Shown here one piece after another: positions 29,820 to 39,565 of a stretch of DNA of 64,000 bases. The stretch comes from Azospirillum sp. SYSU D00513 (GTDB lineage Bacteria; Pseudomonadota; Alphaproteobacteria; Azospirillales; Azospirillaceae): NCBI RefSeq assembly GCF_017356015.1, contig NZ_JAFIQV010000003.1:124001-188000 (forward strand). The letters are read 5' to 3'. Numbering within the stretch: position 1 is the stretch's first letter; the number at the start of each line of letters is the position of its first letter. Position numbers and translations under genes: made by a program. Below the pieces are notes generated by a model. That model searched no databases and was not told the origin of the DNA. It saw only the letters and a list, made by a program, of their open reading frames with translations.

Positions 29820-31132
29820 GGCTGGCGGAGCGTCAGGGTGACGCTCTCGTCGCTGGTCAGACAGCCGGTTAGGCTCCAGAGCCCGGCACGGTACTGAAAG
29901 CCGTCGAAACGCGAGGTCGGCCGCCCGCCCGCGTGGCAGAGCAGCAGGGCGTCCCCGGCGATGCGCCAGGTCGCCTCGGAAGGCCGCCCGCCTTCGATCC
30001 CGCCGCCAGGCAGCAGACGGAGCGTGGCCAGCGCCGCTCCGCCGCTCCCTTCAAGTTGCCAGGTCCCCGTCACTTCCAGTGGACCGGTCAAGGTGGTCCC
30101 GCCGGACAGCGGCTCGACCGATGCGGCCGAAGCGGCTTGGGACCTCAGGAGGTATCCTGTCCCCGTCGCCGGATCGCTGCCCGACAGGACCGCCGCGCCC
30201 TGCTCCCGCAACATCCGGTCGAAGCGGGCCGAGGGGCGGCCGTTCGCGTCGTACAGCGAGAGCACCCCGTTCTCCGCCGACCAGTAGCGCATGCGCGGGT
30301 GCGCGCCGCCGGACAGGCTGGTGTCCGCCTCCAGGGTCAAGGTACCGAAGGGTGCCCCTTCGGTGGGTTCGAGCGTCCAGCGGCTGCCGGCCAGCGCCGC
30401 CTCCGTGACGGCCAGTTCAGCCGGCGCTTCGGAGGCGAAGTCGGGAGCGGCGGGTACGGCTGGCGGCTCCGGCACGAAAGCCGGTTCCGGGGCCGGAGGG
30501 GCGGTGTCGGCGGGTACGACGATGCGCAGGCTCGACAGGGGCACGGTCCCGAACTGGCTCGTGAAGGTCAGGGTCCAGCCGCCGCTCCCTTGCTGCTGCC
30601 CGACGCCGGAGATGAGATGGTCGCCCGTGTCGTAGAGGGTGACGTTGCCGCCGATGTCCACGGCCAAGCGCCGGCTGCCGGGGAAATAGGCGTAGCGCAG
30701 GTCGTTCTGGCTGCCCGTGACCGTCGGTGAACCAAGATCGCCCGGCCACCAGTTCCCGGAAGCAGACCAGGAGCCGGACAGGCTGTAGCCGCCCGCCCCG
30801 CCCTGCCCCTGGCCGTAGGACTGGCCCTGATTCTGGGCCTGAACAGGCGGCTGCCAGAGCGTCACCGACGGGTCGCCGGTCAGCGCCGCCAGATCGTTGC
30901 AGATCCCGTCGACCCTGGCCTTCAGCGCGTTGTTGAACAGGTCGCTGACCATGGTCATGCCGCCCATCATCCACTGGCCGGCGCCGCCGAACTCCGGATG
31001 GTTGAATTGGGCCATGGTGCCGCCGCCGCGCGACAGCGCGTCCAGCATGGCCTCCGCCGCCTCCATGCTCACCCCGTGGCGCCGCGCGATCTCCGCGACC
31101 CGGTCCTGGCCTTCCGCCGTCAGCGCCCGCAT
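29816..31132 (-). CDS. SHOCT-domain protein with two C-terminal repeats
   Basis: A 438-residue protein. The N-terminal ~90 residues (LTAEGQDRVAEIARRHGVS, SMAQFNHPEFGGAGQW-like block at GTMAQFNHPEFGGAGQWMMG) match the start of SHOCT-family cytosolic proteins, which continue with NDLRYAYFPGSRRLAVDIGG and TFTSQFGTVPLSSL as seen here. After a Pro/Ala linker come two related ~85-residue units (SRWTLEP...FGTLTLEAD...RPSARFDRM and GTWQLEG...LATLRLLPG...RPTSRFDGF). The function is unknown. Strong AGGGA site before the ATG. Last gene of the mutY-DUF1194-SHOCT run. Confidence 0.8.
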
Positions 31133-31220
31133 TGCCGTTCCCTTCTTCCTCGACGCCCATCAGATTGTGCGGCGAAGGTTCCGTTTCCAGCCGTCAGCGC
31201 GCGAGGTGGTCGGAGTGGCG

Positions 31221-31922
31221 TCAGGGCAGCGCCGCGATCTCCATGATCAGCTTCTGCCGCAGGGCCTCGATGAAGCTGTCGCGGTCGAATGCGGTCTTCA
31301 CGAAACCGCTGGGTCCGCCGACCACATTCTCCAGGTAATAGTCTTCCAGCCAGGGGAACTCGTCGAGGATCGCCAGCGCGTTGATGGTGATGTCGCGCGC
31401 TGCGGCGCGGTCGCGGGCGCCCGCCGGGTCTGGGCCGCTGTTGGAGAAGCCGTTGGAGACGAGGTCGATCACCTTGCGCGGCGCCTCGATGCCGTTGCCG
31501 TCGAACAGCCTGGAGGCGTCGTCGATGGCGCTGCCCAGCGCCGTCGCGTCGGCCCTCACGGCGCGCGGCGCCGTCAGGATCCGGTCGGCGAAGGCCTTGG
31601 CGCCGTCGGCGTCGGCGATCACGGTCCAGGGGACCAGCACCCGCAGGCTGTGCGGGCCGGAAAAGACGACCAGCGTGGCGGCGATGCCGCCCAGCCCGAG
31701 AGCGTCCGTGACGCCCGGGTCCTGTATGGCGGCGGCATGGCCGCGCAGCTGGAACTCCAGCCCGCCCGTCGTGATGCTGGCCGATCCGTCCACCGCCAGG
31801 ACCAGCTCCACGCTCGGCGTGAGGGCCTTCTCCTTCGGGGCCGGCTCCGCCGCCGCCGGCCCGAAGGCCAGGACCATCGTGCAGGCCGCCAGGGCCGGCG
31901 CCAAACCCCTATTCCACAGCAT
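31221..31922 (-). CDS. Exported DUF1194 (von Willebrand A-like) protein
   Basis: A 233-residue protein with a signal peptide (MLWNRGLAPALAACTMVLAFGPAAA) and a VWA-type domain. The metal site motif is DGSAS in ELVLAVDGSASI, followed by LVVFSG and the second block NGFSNSGPDP. DUF1194 proteins are periplasmic and uncharacterised. A GTG directly before the ATG (31925) is the alternative start. It follows mutY by 15 bases and is surely co-transcribed. Confidence 0.9.
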   Translation of the reverse strand: MLWNRGLAPALAACTMVLAFGPAAAEPAPKEKALTPSVELVLAVDGSASITTGGLEFQLRGHAAAIQDPGVTDALGLGGIAATLVVFSGPHSLRVLVPWTVIADADGAKAFADRILTAPRAVRADATALGSAIDDASRLFDGNGIEAPRKVIDLVSNGFSNSGPDPAGARDRAAARDITINALAILDEFPWLEDYYLENVVGGPSGFVKTAFDRDSFIEALRQKLIMEIAALP

Positions 31923-31937
31923 CACGATTCCACACCG

Positions 31938-33035
31938 TCACACCCCCGTTTCAACCGCTCCTCCGTCCGCCCTTCCGGCATGGGCCAGCGCGTGCCGCAC
32001 CACCTTCATCATGACGGAGGGAAGCGCCTGGCCGCCCAGCCGGTCCACCGGCACCCAGAAGCCGTCCGCCGCCGCCCAGTCCGCGCCGGCGCGTCCCGCC
32101 GCCACCTCAAGCTCCAGGTGAAAATGGCTGAAAGTATGGCGGACCGTTCCCGGCAGCCGCCGCAGCGCGACCTTCAAGGGGGCGGCCGCCGCGACCGCGG
32201 CCTCGCCGGGAAGAGCACCTTCCGCCCAGCCGGTCGAGGGCACCTCCGCCATGCCGCCGAGCAACCCCTCCTCCGCACGGCGGCGCAGCAGCACCGATCC
32301 CTCCGGGTTCAGCAGCCAGTAGGCCACGCCGCGCCGGGTCGGCTTGTCGCCCTTGGGGGTCTTGCGCGGCAGTTCCTCCTGGATGCCGGCGGCGCGCGCC
32401 TCGCAGATTTCGGCCCAGGGGCAGAGCATGCATTTCGGCTTGCGTGGGGTGCAGACGGTCGCACCCAGGTCCATCACCGCCTGGGCGTAGTCGCCCGGCC
32501 GCTCGTCCGGGGTGAGCGTCGCGGCCAGCGCCCGCAGCTTCGGCTTGGCCCCCGGCATCGGCTCCTCCACCGCGAAGATGCGGGAGACCACGCGCTCGAC
32601 GTTGCCGTCCACCACGGTCGCCTTGCGCCCGAAGGCGATGCTGGAGATCGCCGCGGCGGTGTAGGCGCCGACGCCCGGCAGCTCCAGCAGCTCGGCCTCC
32701 GTCTCCGGAAAGCGCCCGCCCATGCCGCCCGCCACGGTCTGCGCGCATTTGTGCAGGTTGCGCGCCCGCGCGTAGTAGCCGAGCCCGGCCCAGGCGACCA
32801 GCAGGTCGTCGAGCGGGGCGACGGCAAGGTCGCTCACCGTCGGCCAGCGTTCCGTGAAGTTGCGGAAATAGGGGGCGGCGGCGGGCACGGTGGTCTGCTG
32901 GAGCATGATCTCCGACAGCCAGACGCGGTAGGGATCGGCCGTCTCGCCCGGCCGGGCGCGCCAGGGCAGGTCCCGGCGGTGACGGTCGTACCAGGAGAGG
33001 AGCTGCGCCGGGGCGTCTTGGGAGTCACGCTTCAT
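31938..33035 (-). CDS. mutY: A/G-specific adenine glycosylase
   Basis: A 365-residue base-excision enzyme that removes adenine opposite 8-oxoguanine. The catalytic Glu42 is in LSEIMLQQTTV, the helix-hairpin-helix is LPGVGAYTAAAI (119-130), and the catalytic Asp143 is in VVDGNVERV. The iron-sulfur cysteines are Cys195, 202, 205 and 211 in the C-x6-C-x2-C-x5-C pattern, and the C-terminal NUDIX-like domain reads 8-oxoG. The upstream frame extension is antisense to dciA, so the ATG at 33035 is preferred. Divergent from dciA over 132 bases. Confidence 0.96.
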   Translation of the reverse strand: MKRDSQDAPAQLLSWYDRHRRDLPWRARPGETADPYRVWLSEIMLQQTTVPAAAPYFRNFTERWPTVSDLAVAPLDDLLVAWAGLGYYARARNLHKCAQTVAGGMGGRFPETEAELLELPGVGAYTAAAISSIAFGRKATVVDGNVERVVSRIFAVEEPMPGAKPKLRALAATLTPDERPGDYAQAVMDLGATVCTPRKPKCMLCPWAEICEARAAGIQEELPRKTPKGDKPTRRGVAYWLLNPEGSVLLRRRAEEGLLGGMAEVPSTGWAEGALPGEAAVAAAAPLKVALRRLPGTVRHTFSHFHLELEVAAGRAGADWAAADGFWVPVDRLGGQALPSVMMKVVRHALAHAGRADGGAVETGV

Positions 33036-33167
33036 GGGCGCAACAGATAGGGGCTCGGCCACGCTGACGGAAGTGTTACCAACCGTTACCCGGCGAGGCT
33101 GGCGAAGGCCGGCGGCTTTGCGGTAGCTTCGCGCGAAGGATAGGCCCGTAGCATTGGAGACCAAGCC

Positions 33168-33632
33168 ATGAGCGGACCCCGACGCATCGGCCAGACCGTT
33201 CCCGAGGTGGCCGGCAAGGTGCTGGGCAAGCGGGGGCTGGCCTTCGGCGCGCTGATCACCGACTGGCCGAGCATCATCGGCCACCAGCTCAGCCTGCGCA
33301 CGGCCCCGGACAAGCTGAGCTTCCCGCGCGGCAAGCGCGAGGACGCGACCCTGCACATCCGCGCCATGGGCGCCATAGCGCTGGAGCTTCAGCACTTGGA
33401 GCCTCAGATCATCGAGCGCATCAACAGCTTCTTCGGCTACCGCGCCGTCGCGCGCATCAGGCTGGTCCACGCGGCCCTGCCCCAGACGGCGCGCCCGGCG
33501 CCGCGCCGGCGCGAGCTGACGATGGACGAGGAGATCGCCGTCGTCACCGGCACCGCCGCGGTGGAGGACGAGGAGCTGCGGGCGACGCTGGAACGCTTCG
33601 GCCGCTCCCTGCTGGCCCGGCCGAAACGCTGA
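33168..33632 (+). CDS. dciA: DciA-like replicative helicase loader (DUF721)
   Basis: A 154-residue protein with the DUF721 core: WPSIIGHQLSLRTAPDKLSFPRG, then ATLHIRAMGAIALELQHLEPQIIERINSFFGYRAVARIRLV. DciA loads the DnaB helicase in bacteria that lack DnaC, as alphaproteobacteria do. The basic, Pro/Arg-rich C-terminus is presumably disordered. First gene of the plus-strand block leading to dsbA and smc. Confidence 0.9.
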   Translation: MSGPRRIGQTVPEVAGKVLGKRGLAFGALITDWPSIIGHQLSLRTAPDKLSFPRGKREDATLHIRAMGAIALELQHLEPQIIERINSFFGYRAVARIRLVHAALPQTARPAPRRRELTMDEEIAVVTGTAAVEDEELRATLERFGRSLLARPKR

Positions 33633-33697
33633 AGGCGGCTTGCCCGGCAACGGCCTTTTTGGCTATAAGATCAACATCTGGTAGGAAAGAACGCGAA

Positions 33698-34360
33698 GTG
33701 AACCGCAACAGCTTGGGCCTCATCAGCCGCGCCGCCATGAGCGCGGCGGTCGCAACCCTCCTGGCCGCCGCCCTGCCGGCCGTGGCGTCGGCCCAGACCG
33801 CCGCGCCCGCCCAGACGGCGCAGGCCCCGGCGGTGCCGGCCCACGCCCTGAGCGAGCGCGTGCTCGGCAAGGCGGACGCGCCGGTGACGATCATCGACTA
33901 CAGCTCGATGACCTGCCCGCACTGCGCCACCTTCCACACCGACGTGCTTCCCAAGATCAAGGAGAAGTACATCGACACCGGCAAGGTGAAGCTGGTCTTC
34001 CGCGACTTCCCCCTGGACCGCGTCGCCCTGGCGGCCAGCGCCATGGCGCGTTGCGCGCCGGAGGAGCGTTATTTCCCGCTGCTCGACGTGCTTTTCAAGA
34101 GCCAGAGCCAGTGGGCGCGCGCGAGCGACCCGACCAAGGCGCTGTCCCAGTACGGCAAGCTCGCGGGCATGCAGCAGGCGACCATCGACGCCTGCATCGC
34201 CGACCAGACGCTCGCCGACGGCATCCTGAAGTTCCGCATGCAGGGCACCGACGAGCACAAGGTCCAGTCCACCCCGACCTTCGTGCTGAACGACGGCACC
34301 AAGATCGAGGGCGCGCAGTCGATCGAGACCTTCTCCGCGGCCATCGACAAGCTGCTGTAG
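33698..34360 (+). CDS. DsbA family thiol-disulfide protein
   Basis: A 220-residue exported thioredoxin-fold protein. The signal peptide (SRAAMSAAVATLLAAALPAVASA) is followed by a Thr/Ala/Gln linker and the active site CPHC (Cys73, Cys76) in DYSSMTCPHC. The cis-Pro loop is STPTFVLNDG. The start is a GTG after AGGAAAG; ATG at 33737 would give a short signal. It forms or shuffles disulfides in the periplasm. It lies 65 bases after dciA and 19 bases before smc, an order common in the class. Confidence 0.92.
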   Translation: MNRNSLGLISRAAMSAAVATLLAAALPAVASAQTAAPAQTAQAPAVPAHALSERVLGKADAPVTIIDYSSMTCPHCATFHTDVLPKIKEKYIDTGKVKLVFRDFPLDRVALAASAMARCAPEERYFPLLDVLFKSQSQWARASDPTKALSQYGKLAGMQQATIDACIADQTLADGILKFRMQGTDEHKVQSTPTFVLNDGTKIEGAQSIETFSAAIDKLL

Positions 34361-34379
34361 CCAGCCGGGAAACCCAGCG

Positions 34380-37300
34380 TTGCAGTTCACCCGCCTCCGC
34401 CTGTCCGGCTTCAAGTCGTTCGTCGACGCCACCGAACTGGTCATCGAACCCGGCCTGACCGGGATCGTCGGCCCCAACGGCTGCGGCAAGTCGAACCTGG
34501 TGGAGGCGCTGCGCTGGGTGATGGGCGAGACCTCGGCCAAGCGGATGCGCGGCGACGACATGGACGACGTCATCTTCGGCGGCACGTCCAACCGGTCGGC
34601 GCGCAACCTGGGCGAGGTCGCCCTGGCGATCGACAACCGGTCGCGCACGGCGCCGGCCAGCTTCAACGAGCATGACGAGCTGGAGATCACCCGCCGGATC
34701 GAGCGCGGCTCCGGCTCCGACTACCGCATCAACGGCAAGCTGGTGCGCGCCCGCGACGTGCAGCTTCTCTTCGCGGACAACGCGTCGGGCGCCAATTCGC
34801 CGGCGCTGGTGAGCCAGGGCCGCGTCGCCCAGATCATCAACGCCAAGCCGCAGGACCGCCGCATGCTGCTGGAGGAGGCGGCGGGCATCACCGGCCTGCA
34901 CTCCCGCCGGCACGAGGCGGAGCTGCGGCTGCGCGCGGCCGAAGGCAACCTGACCCGCCTCGACGACGTCGTCGGCGCGATGGACACCCAACTGCAAAGC
35001 CTGAAGAAGCAGGCCCGGCAGGCCGCGCGCTACCGCAACCTGTCCGAACAGATCCGCAAGGCGGAGGCCGTGCTGTGGCACCTCCGCTGGACCGCCTCCC
35101 AGGCGGAGCTGGCCCGCGCCCGCGCGGCCTTCGCGAAGGCCGAGGGCATGGTGCGGGAGCTGATGCTGGGCGTGAACCAGCTCACCCAGAAGCGGGGCGA
35201 GGACGCGGCGGGCCTGCCGGAGAAACGGCAGGCCGAGGCGTCGGCCGCCGCGGCCCTGCAGCGGCTGGTCATCGCCCGCGAACAGCTGGACGGCGAGGAG
35301 AAGCGCGTCGCCGAACAGCAGCGCGCCCTGAACGCCCGGCTGTCGCAGATCTTCGGCGACCTCGGCCGCGAGGAGGCGTTGGCCGCCGACGCCGGCGAGG
35401 CGCTGGCCCGGCTGGAGGCCGAGCGCGAACGGCTGCTGGAGGCGCGCGCCGACGAGGAGATGCTGGAGGAGGCCGCCCGCGAGGCGCTGGCCGAGGCGCG
35501 CGAAGCGGTGGACGAGCTGGACCGCGAGCTGACCCGCCTGACCGAGAAGACGGCCGCCGACGAGGCGCGCCGTGCCGCCACCGGGCGCCAGCTGTCCGAA
35601 CTGGAGGCGCGCACCGCCGGCCTGACCGGGCGCATCACGGAGCAGCGCGCCCAGCAGCAGAGGCTGGAGGCCGAGACGGCCGCCCGCGCCGACCTCGCCG
35701 AAGCGGAACTGGCGGTCGAGCTGGCCGATCAGCGGCTGGAGGAGGCGCGCGAGGCGGCGGAAGCGGCGGAGCGCGCCAAGGCCGACGCCGAACCCGCCCA
35801 GGCCCGCGCCCGCGAGGCGGTGCAGGCCGCGGAATCCGCCCGCGCCCGGCTGAAGGCCGAGGAGAAGGCCCTGTCGGAGCTGCTGTCCGCCGGCTCCGGC
35901 GACCTGTTCCCGCCGCTGGTGGACGCCGTCACGGTGGCGCCCGGTTACGAGGGCGCGCTGGCCGCGGCGCTGGGCGACGACCTGACCGCCCCGCTGGACG
36001 AGGCGGCCCCGGTCCATTGGCGCGAGCTGCCGGCCTACGCGGCGACGGCCCCCCTGCCCGCCGGGGCCGAGCCGCTGGCGGCCCTGGTCCGGGGGCCGGC
36101 GGCGACGGCCCGCGTGCTAGCCCGCATCCTGGCCCATGTCGGGGTGGTCGCCGACGCCGATGCCGGAGCCCGGCTCGCCGCCGGCCTCGCTCCGGGCCAG
36201 ATCCTCGTCAGCCGCGACGGCGGCGCCTGGCGCTGGGACGGGCTGACCGTCCAGGCCGGGGCTCCCACCGCTGCGGCGATCCGCCTGAAGCAACGCAACC
36301 GCCTGAACGAGCTGCGCGGCGAACTGGACGGCGCCGACGAACGGCTCGACCTCGCCCGCGAGGCGCTGGACCAGGCCAGGGACGCCGCCGAAGGGGCGGC
36401 GCAGGCCGACCGCCGCGCCCGCGACGCCCTGCGCGAGGCCTTCGCCGCCCTCAACGGCGCCCGCGACCGCCACGCCAAGCTGGCCCGCGAGGCCGACGCC
36501 GCCGCCTCCAGGCTGGCCGCGCTGGCGGAGGGGATCGACCGGCTGGAGGCGGACCTCCGCGACGCCGAAGGCCAGCGGGAGCTGGCCCGCGAGGCGCTGG
36601 ACGCCCTACCCGACCCGCGCGAAAGCCGCGAGCTGGTCAGCGAATGCCGCGCCGCGCTGGCCGAGCGGCGGACCATCCTGGCCGAGAAGCAGAACGGCCT
36701 CGACCGGCTGGCCCGCGAGGTGCAGTCCCGCCGGCAGCGCCTCGCCGCCATCGACGGCGAGACCTCCGGCTGGGCCAACCGCTCCGCCGGGGCCGGCGGA
36801 CGCGTCGCCGAGCTGCGGGAGCGCGCCGCGGCGGCGGAGGCCGAACTGGCCCAGCTGCAGAGCCGCCCGGCGGCCATCGCCGAGGACCGGCAGGAGCTTC
36901 TTGGCCGCATCGCCGAGGCCGAGCGTGCCCGCAAGCGCGCCGCCGAAGAGCTCGCCGAGGCCGAATCCCGGCTCGGCGCCACGGAAATGGCGCTGAAGGC
37001 AGCGGAAGCCGGCCTCTCCGACGCCCGCGAGGCCCGCGCCCACGCGGAGGCCGCCGTGTCGGCCGCCATGCATCAGGGCCAGACCGTCGCCGAGCGGATC
37101 GCCGAGCGGCTGAACTGCCGGCCGGAGGAAACCCGCGCCGCCGCCGGGATCGCCCCGGACGAGGATCTGCCGGACGCAACGGTGCTGGAGCCGCGCCTCG
37201 ACAAGCTGACGCGCGAGCGCGAGGCCATGGGTCCCGTCAACCTGCGCGCCGAGATCGAGGCGGCGGAGCTGGAGCAGCAGATCGCGGGGCTGCGCGCCGA

Positions 37301-37853
37301 GCGCGAGGACCTGATCGCCGCCATCGCCCGCTTGCGCCAGGGAATCGGCAGCCTGAACCGCGAGGCGCGCGAACGGCTCGTCGCCTCCTTCGACGCGGTG
37401 AACCGGAACTTCCAGGAGCTGTTCATCCGGCTGTTCGGCGGCGGCAAGGCCCATCTGGAGCTGGTGAACGCCGAGGACCCGCTCCAGGCCGGGCTGGAAA
37501 TCTACGCAAGCCCGCCGGGCAAGAAGCTCCAGGTGCTGTCGCTGCTGTCCGGCGGCGAGCAGGCGCTGACCGCACTCTCGCTCCTCTTCGCCGTCTTCCG
37601 CTCCAACCCCGCGCCGATCTGCGTGCTGGACGAGGTGGACGCCCCGCTCGACGAGGCGAACGTGGGCCGCTTCTGCGACCTCGTCGCCGACATCGCGCGG
37701 GAAGGCAACACCCGCTTCCTGATCATCACCCACCACCGGCTGACCATGGCCCGCGTGGACCGGCTGTTCGGCGTCACCATGGTCGAGCGCGGCGTCTCCC
37801 AGCTCGTCAGCGTGGACCTCCAGGGGGCCGAGGAGCTGCGCGGGGTGGCGTGA
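34380..37853 (+). CDS. smc: Chromosome segregation ATPase SMC
   Basis: A 1157-residue condensin subunit. The N-terminal head has Walker A GPNGCGKSN (31-39). Then come a long coiled coil and a globular hinge (about 505-650; SAGSGDLFPPLVDAVTV). A second coiled coil leads to the C-terminal head with signature LSGGEQALTALSLL near 1057 and Walker B PICVLDEVDAPLD near 1081. It dimerises and, with ScpA and ScpB, organises and separates chromosomes. The apparent start is TTG, directly before the family N-terminus QFTRLRLSGFKSFVD; no better start exists. Confidence 0.97.
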   Translation: MQFTRLRLSGFKSFVDATELVIEPGLTGIVGPNGCGKSNLVEALRWVMGETSAKRMRGDDMDDVIFGGTSNRSARNLGEVALAIDNRSRTAPASFNEHDELEITRRIERGSGSDYRINGKLVRARDVQLLFADNASGANSPALVSQGRVAQIINAKPQDRRMLLEEAAGITGLHSRRHEAELRLRAAEGNLTRLDDVVGAMDTQLQSLKKQARQAARYRNLSEQIRKAEAVLWHLRWTASQAELARARAAFAKAEGMVRELMLGVNQLTQKRGEDAAGLPEKRQAEASAAAALQRLVIAREQLDGEEKRVAEQQRALNARLSQIFGDLGREEALAADAGEALARLEAERERLLEARADEEMLEEAAREALAEAREAVDELDRELTRLTEKTAADEARRAATGRQLSELEARTAGLTGRITEQRAQQQRLEAETAARADLAEAELAVELADQRLEEAREAAEAAERAKADAEPAQARAREAVQAAESARARLKAEEKALSELLSAGSGDLFPPLVDAVTVAPGYEGALAAALGDDLTAPLDEAAPVHWRELPAYAATAPLPAGAEPLAALVRGPAATARVLARILAHVGVVADADAGARLAAGLAPGQILVSRDGGAWRWDGLTVQAGAPTAAAIRLKQRNRLNELRGELDGADERLDLAREALDQARDAAEGAAQADRRARDALREAFAALNGARDRHAKLAREADAAASRLAALAEGIDRLEADLRDAEGQRELAREALDALPDPRESRELVSECRAALAERRTILAEKQNGLDRLAREVQSRRQRLAAIDGETSGWANRSAGAGGRVAELRERAAAAEAELAQLQSRPAAIAEDRQELLGRIAEAERARKRAAEELAEAESRLGATEMALKAAEAGLSDAREARAHAEAAVSAAMHQGQTVAERIAERLNCRPEETRAAAGIAPDEDLPDATVLEPRLDKLTREREAMGPVNLRAEIEAAELEQQIAGLRAEREDLIAAIARLRQGIGSLNREARERLVASFDAVNRNFQELFIRLFGGGKAHLELVNAEDPLQAGLEIYASPPGKKLQVLSLLSGGEQALTALSLLFAVFRSNPAPICVLDEVDAPLDEANVGRFCDLVADIAREGNTRFLIITHHRLTMARVDRLFGVTMVERGVSQLVSVDLQGAEELRGVA

Positions 37854-37890
37854 TCCGACGGGGCCACAGCCCCGCCTGTTCTCGGCCCTC

Positions 37891-38433
37891 GTGCTGTGCA
37901 GTGCCTCGCAAAACCTGCTCCATCACGGGTTCGGCCTGCTTACTCCGGAAGCCAAGCTCTGGCTGCTGGAGGTGGATGAGGAGCGGCCTCTACACATGGC
38001 GGTCCTGAACCTTCTCGTGGCCTATGAGCGCGAGGAGGGACGGCTGGCCTTCCTGCAATGGCTGCTGCTCGCCTTCATCTTCCCCGGGCTTTCCGCCGAC
38101 GAGGCGCTGTCCATCCATGAGAAGCTGAGGAACTTCGTGGCCGCCGAGATGAGGACGGGCGCCCTGCGCTTCGCCTGGGTGCTTCCCGCCGGCATGCTGT
38201 GCCTCGCCGGCCTCGCACTGTACATCCCCTTCATCCTGAGCTTTCCGCCGAGGCCCAGGATCCTGCTGATCGCGTCGGTCCCCGTCTTCCTGTCGGGGGC
38301 CATCGGCATGGAGATGATCGGCGGGATTCTGGAGGAAGCCAACGGCGTCCACAGCTGGGCTACCGCGTGGCCTCCGGCCTGGAGGAGGCAATGGAGGGAT
38401 TCGGCCTCCGGGGCGATCTCGATCAGGATCTGA
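37891..38433 (+). pseudogene. Decayed multi-pass membrane protein gene
   Basis: The open frame (180 codons, GTG start) contains blocks of a polytopic family I recognise by pattern only: WLLEVDEERPLHMAV, FPGLSADEALSIHEKL, a hydrophobic segment (WVLPAGMLCLAGLALYIPF) and FLSGAIGMEMIGGILEEANG. Just after this, near 38355, the expected continuation GYRVASGLEEAMEGFG lies in another frame, while this frame becomes Trp/Arg-rich. That points to a one-base deletion. The shifted frame runs without a proper end into the antisense of the next gene, so the C-terminus is lost too. No ribosome site is visible. Confidence 0.6.
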
Positions 38434-38461
38434 CCTCCGCCAGCCCCCGTCCCCCGCTCCA

Positions 38462-39292
38462 TCACGCCGGGCTCGACTTCGCGTCCTTCTCGCCCTTGTT
38501 CCCGCCAGGGGCGTTGCCCAGGGACCGGATGTCCTGGAAGCGGCTCGTCCATTCGCCCAGCTTGTCGGCGAGCTTGTCCTCGTCCTTGCAGCCGATGCTC
38601 CAAAGATCCGAGGATATCTGCGCGTGCAGCTGCGTGTAGCTTTCCAGCGACACGGACGAACGGCCCATCTCGTCGCGCGGGCCATAGAAGGCGTCCAGGG
38701 CGGCGGCGGCGGTGCCGACCGCGGGAAGGACGATCGCCGCGACCCGGATGGCACGTCCGGCGGAGGTGTCGGAGCCGAGGAAATCAATCGAGCTGAGGCT
38801 CACGAGGATGGTCGTTGCCAGCCCGATGATGATGGCGACGATCTGGGAGAATTCCAGCATCTGGTACGCCTGGCCGAGCTTGCGGTCCGCCGCGATGCGG
38901 CTGTAATGGACCGTCTTGCTGAGTTCGAGAAGGCCGCGCTCATGCCCCTCCAGCAGGAAAGCCGTCATCCCGTTCCCCGGCGCGCCGTTCTCGATCTGCA
39001 TTCCGGGCACCGCGACAACCTCGACCAGCGATGCCGGCAGATCCGAAACGTCGTTCACACCATGGCATGACAAGCTCCACGCCACCACGGCGGCATGCTC
39101 CCGCGAGATTTCCGCCGAGTAGGCGACGTGGTCGTAATCCTCCTCCTCGAACGCGATCTCGATCGCCTCCGAGTACTTGTTCGGAAGCAGCCAGATCGCG
39201 CTCTGATAAACGATGAAGATCGCCAGCAGCAGGGAAACGACGCTCAAGGTGATGGCGAACACATATTTGACGAAGTTCAGGATGCTCTTCAT
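38462..39292 (-). CDS. Membrane protein with SLATT-like arrangement
   Basis: A 276-residue protein. A membrane segment at 8-35 is followed by a ~110-residue soluble part (two Cys only), then paired membrane segments at about 151-168 and 182-203, and a C-terminal helical cytosolic domain (SVSLESYTQLHAQISSDLW, then KLADKLGEWTSRFQDI). The paired segments plus helix resemble SLATT-type 2TM effectors linked to nucleotide-signalling defence, but this is pattern only. Base composition is less GC-rich than neighbours. It abuts the decayed membrane gene. Confidence 0.7.
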   Translation of the reverse strand: MKSILNFVKYVFAITLSVVSLLLAIFIVYQSAIWLLPNKYSEAIEIAFEEEDYDHVAYSAEISREHAAVVAWSLSCHGVNDVSDLPASLVEVVAVPGMQIENGAPGNGMTAFLLEGHERGLLELSKTVHYSRIAADRKLGQAYQMLEFSQIVAIIIGLATTILVSLSSIDFLGSDTSAGRAIRVAAIVLPAVGTAAAALDAFYGPRDEMGRSSVSLESYTQLHAQISSDLWSIGCKDEDKLADKLGEWTSRFQDIRSLGNAPGGNKGEKDAKSSPA

Positions 39293-39565
39293 TCTCGGTT
39301 CCGCGAACTGATTCGGCGCGCCGTCATGGCACGGGCCCCGCCACGAGCAGCCGTGGGAAAAGCCCCCTTCGAGCCCGTTGATGGTATGGAGGCCAAGCTT
39401 TCTCTACCGTCGGGCATCATACCACTTTTGCGCGCCCACCAGCAATTTCCCACCCGAAGGCGATGGATGCGCGTGAAGGGAAGCCCTGCCGCCGCACCGC
39501 CGGCGGGGGCTTGCCCGAACCGGCCTTTCACGCTCCTATGGCCGCCCTGACCGAGGACGACGCCC

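Noticed and set aside
35075..38008. 977-codon alternate frame inside smc
   Set aside because: Arg/Gly/Pro-rich; same strand as smc, whose heads and hinge are clear.
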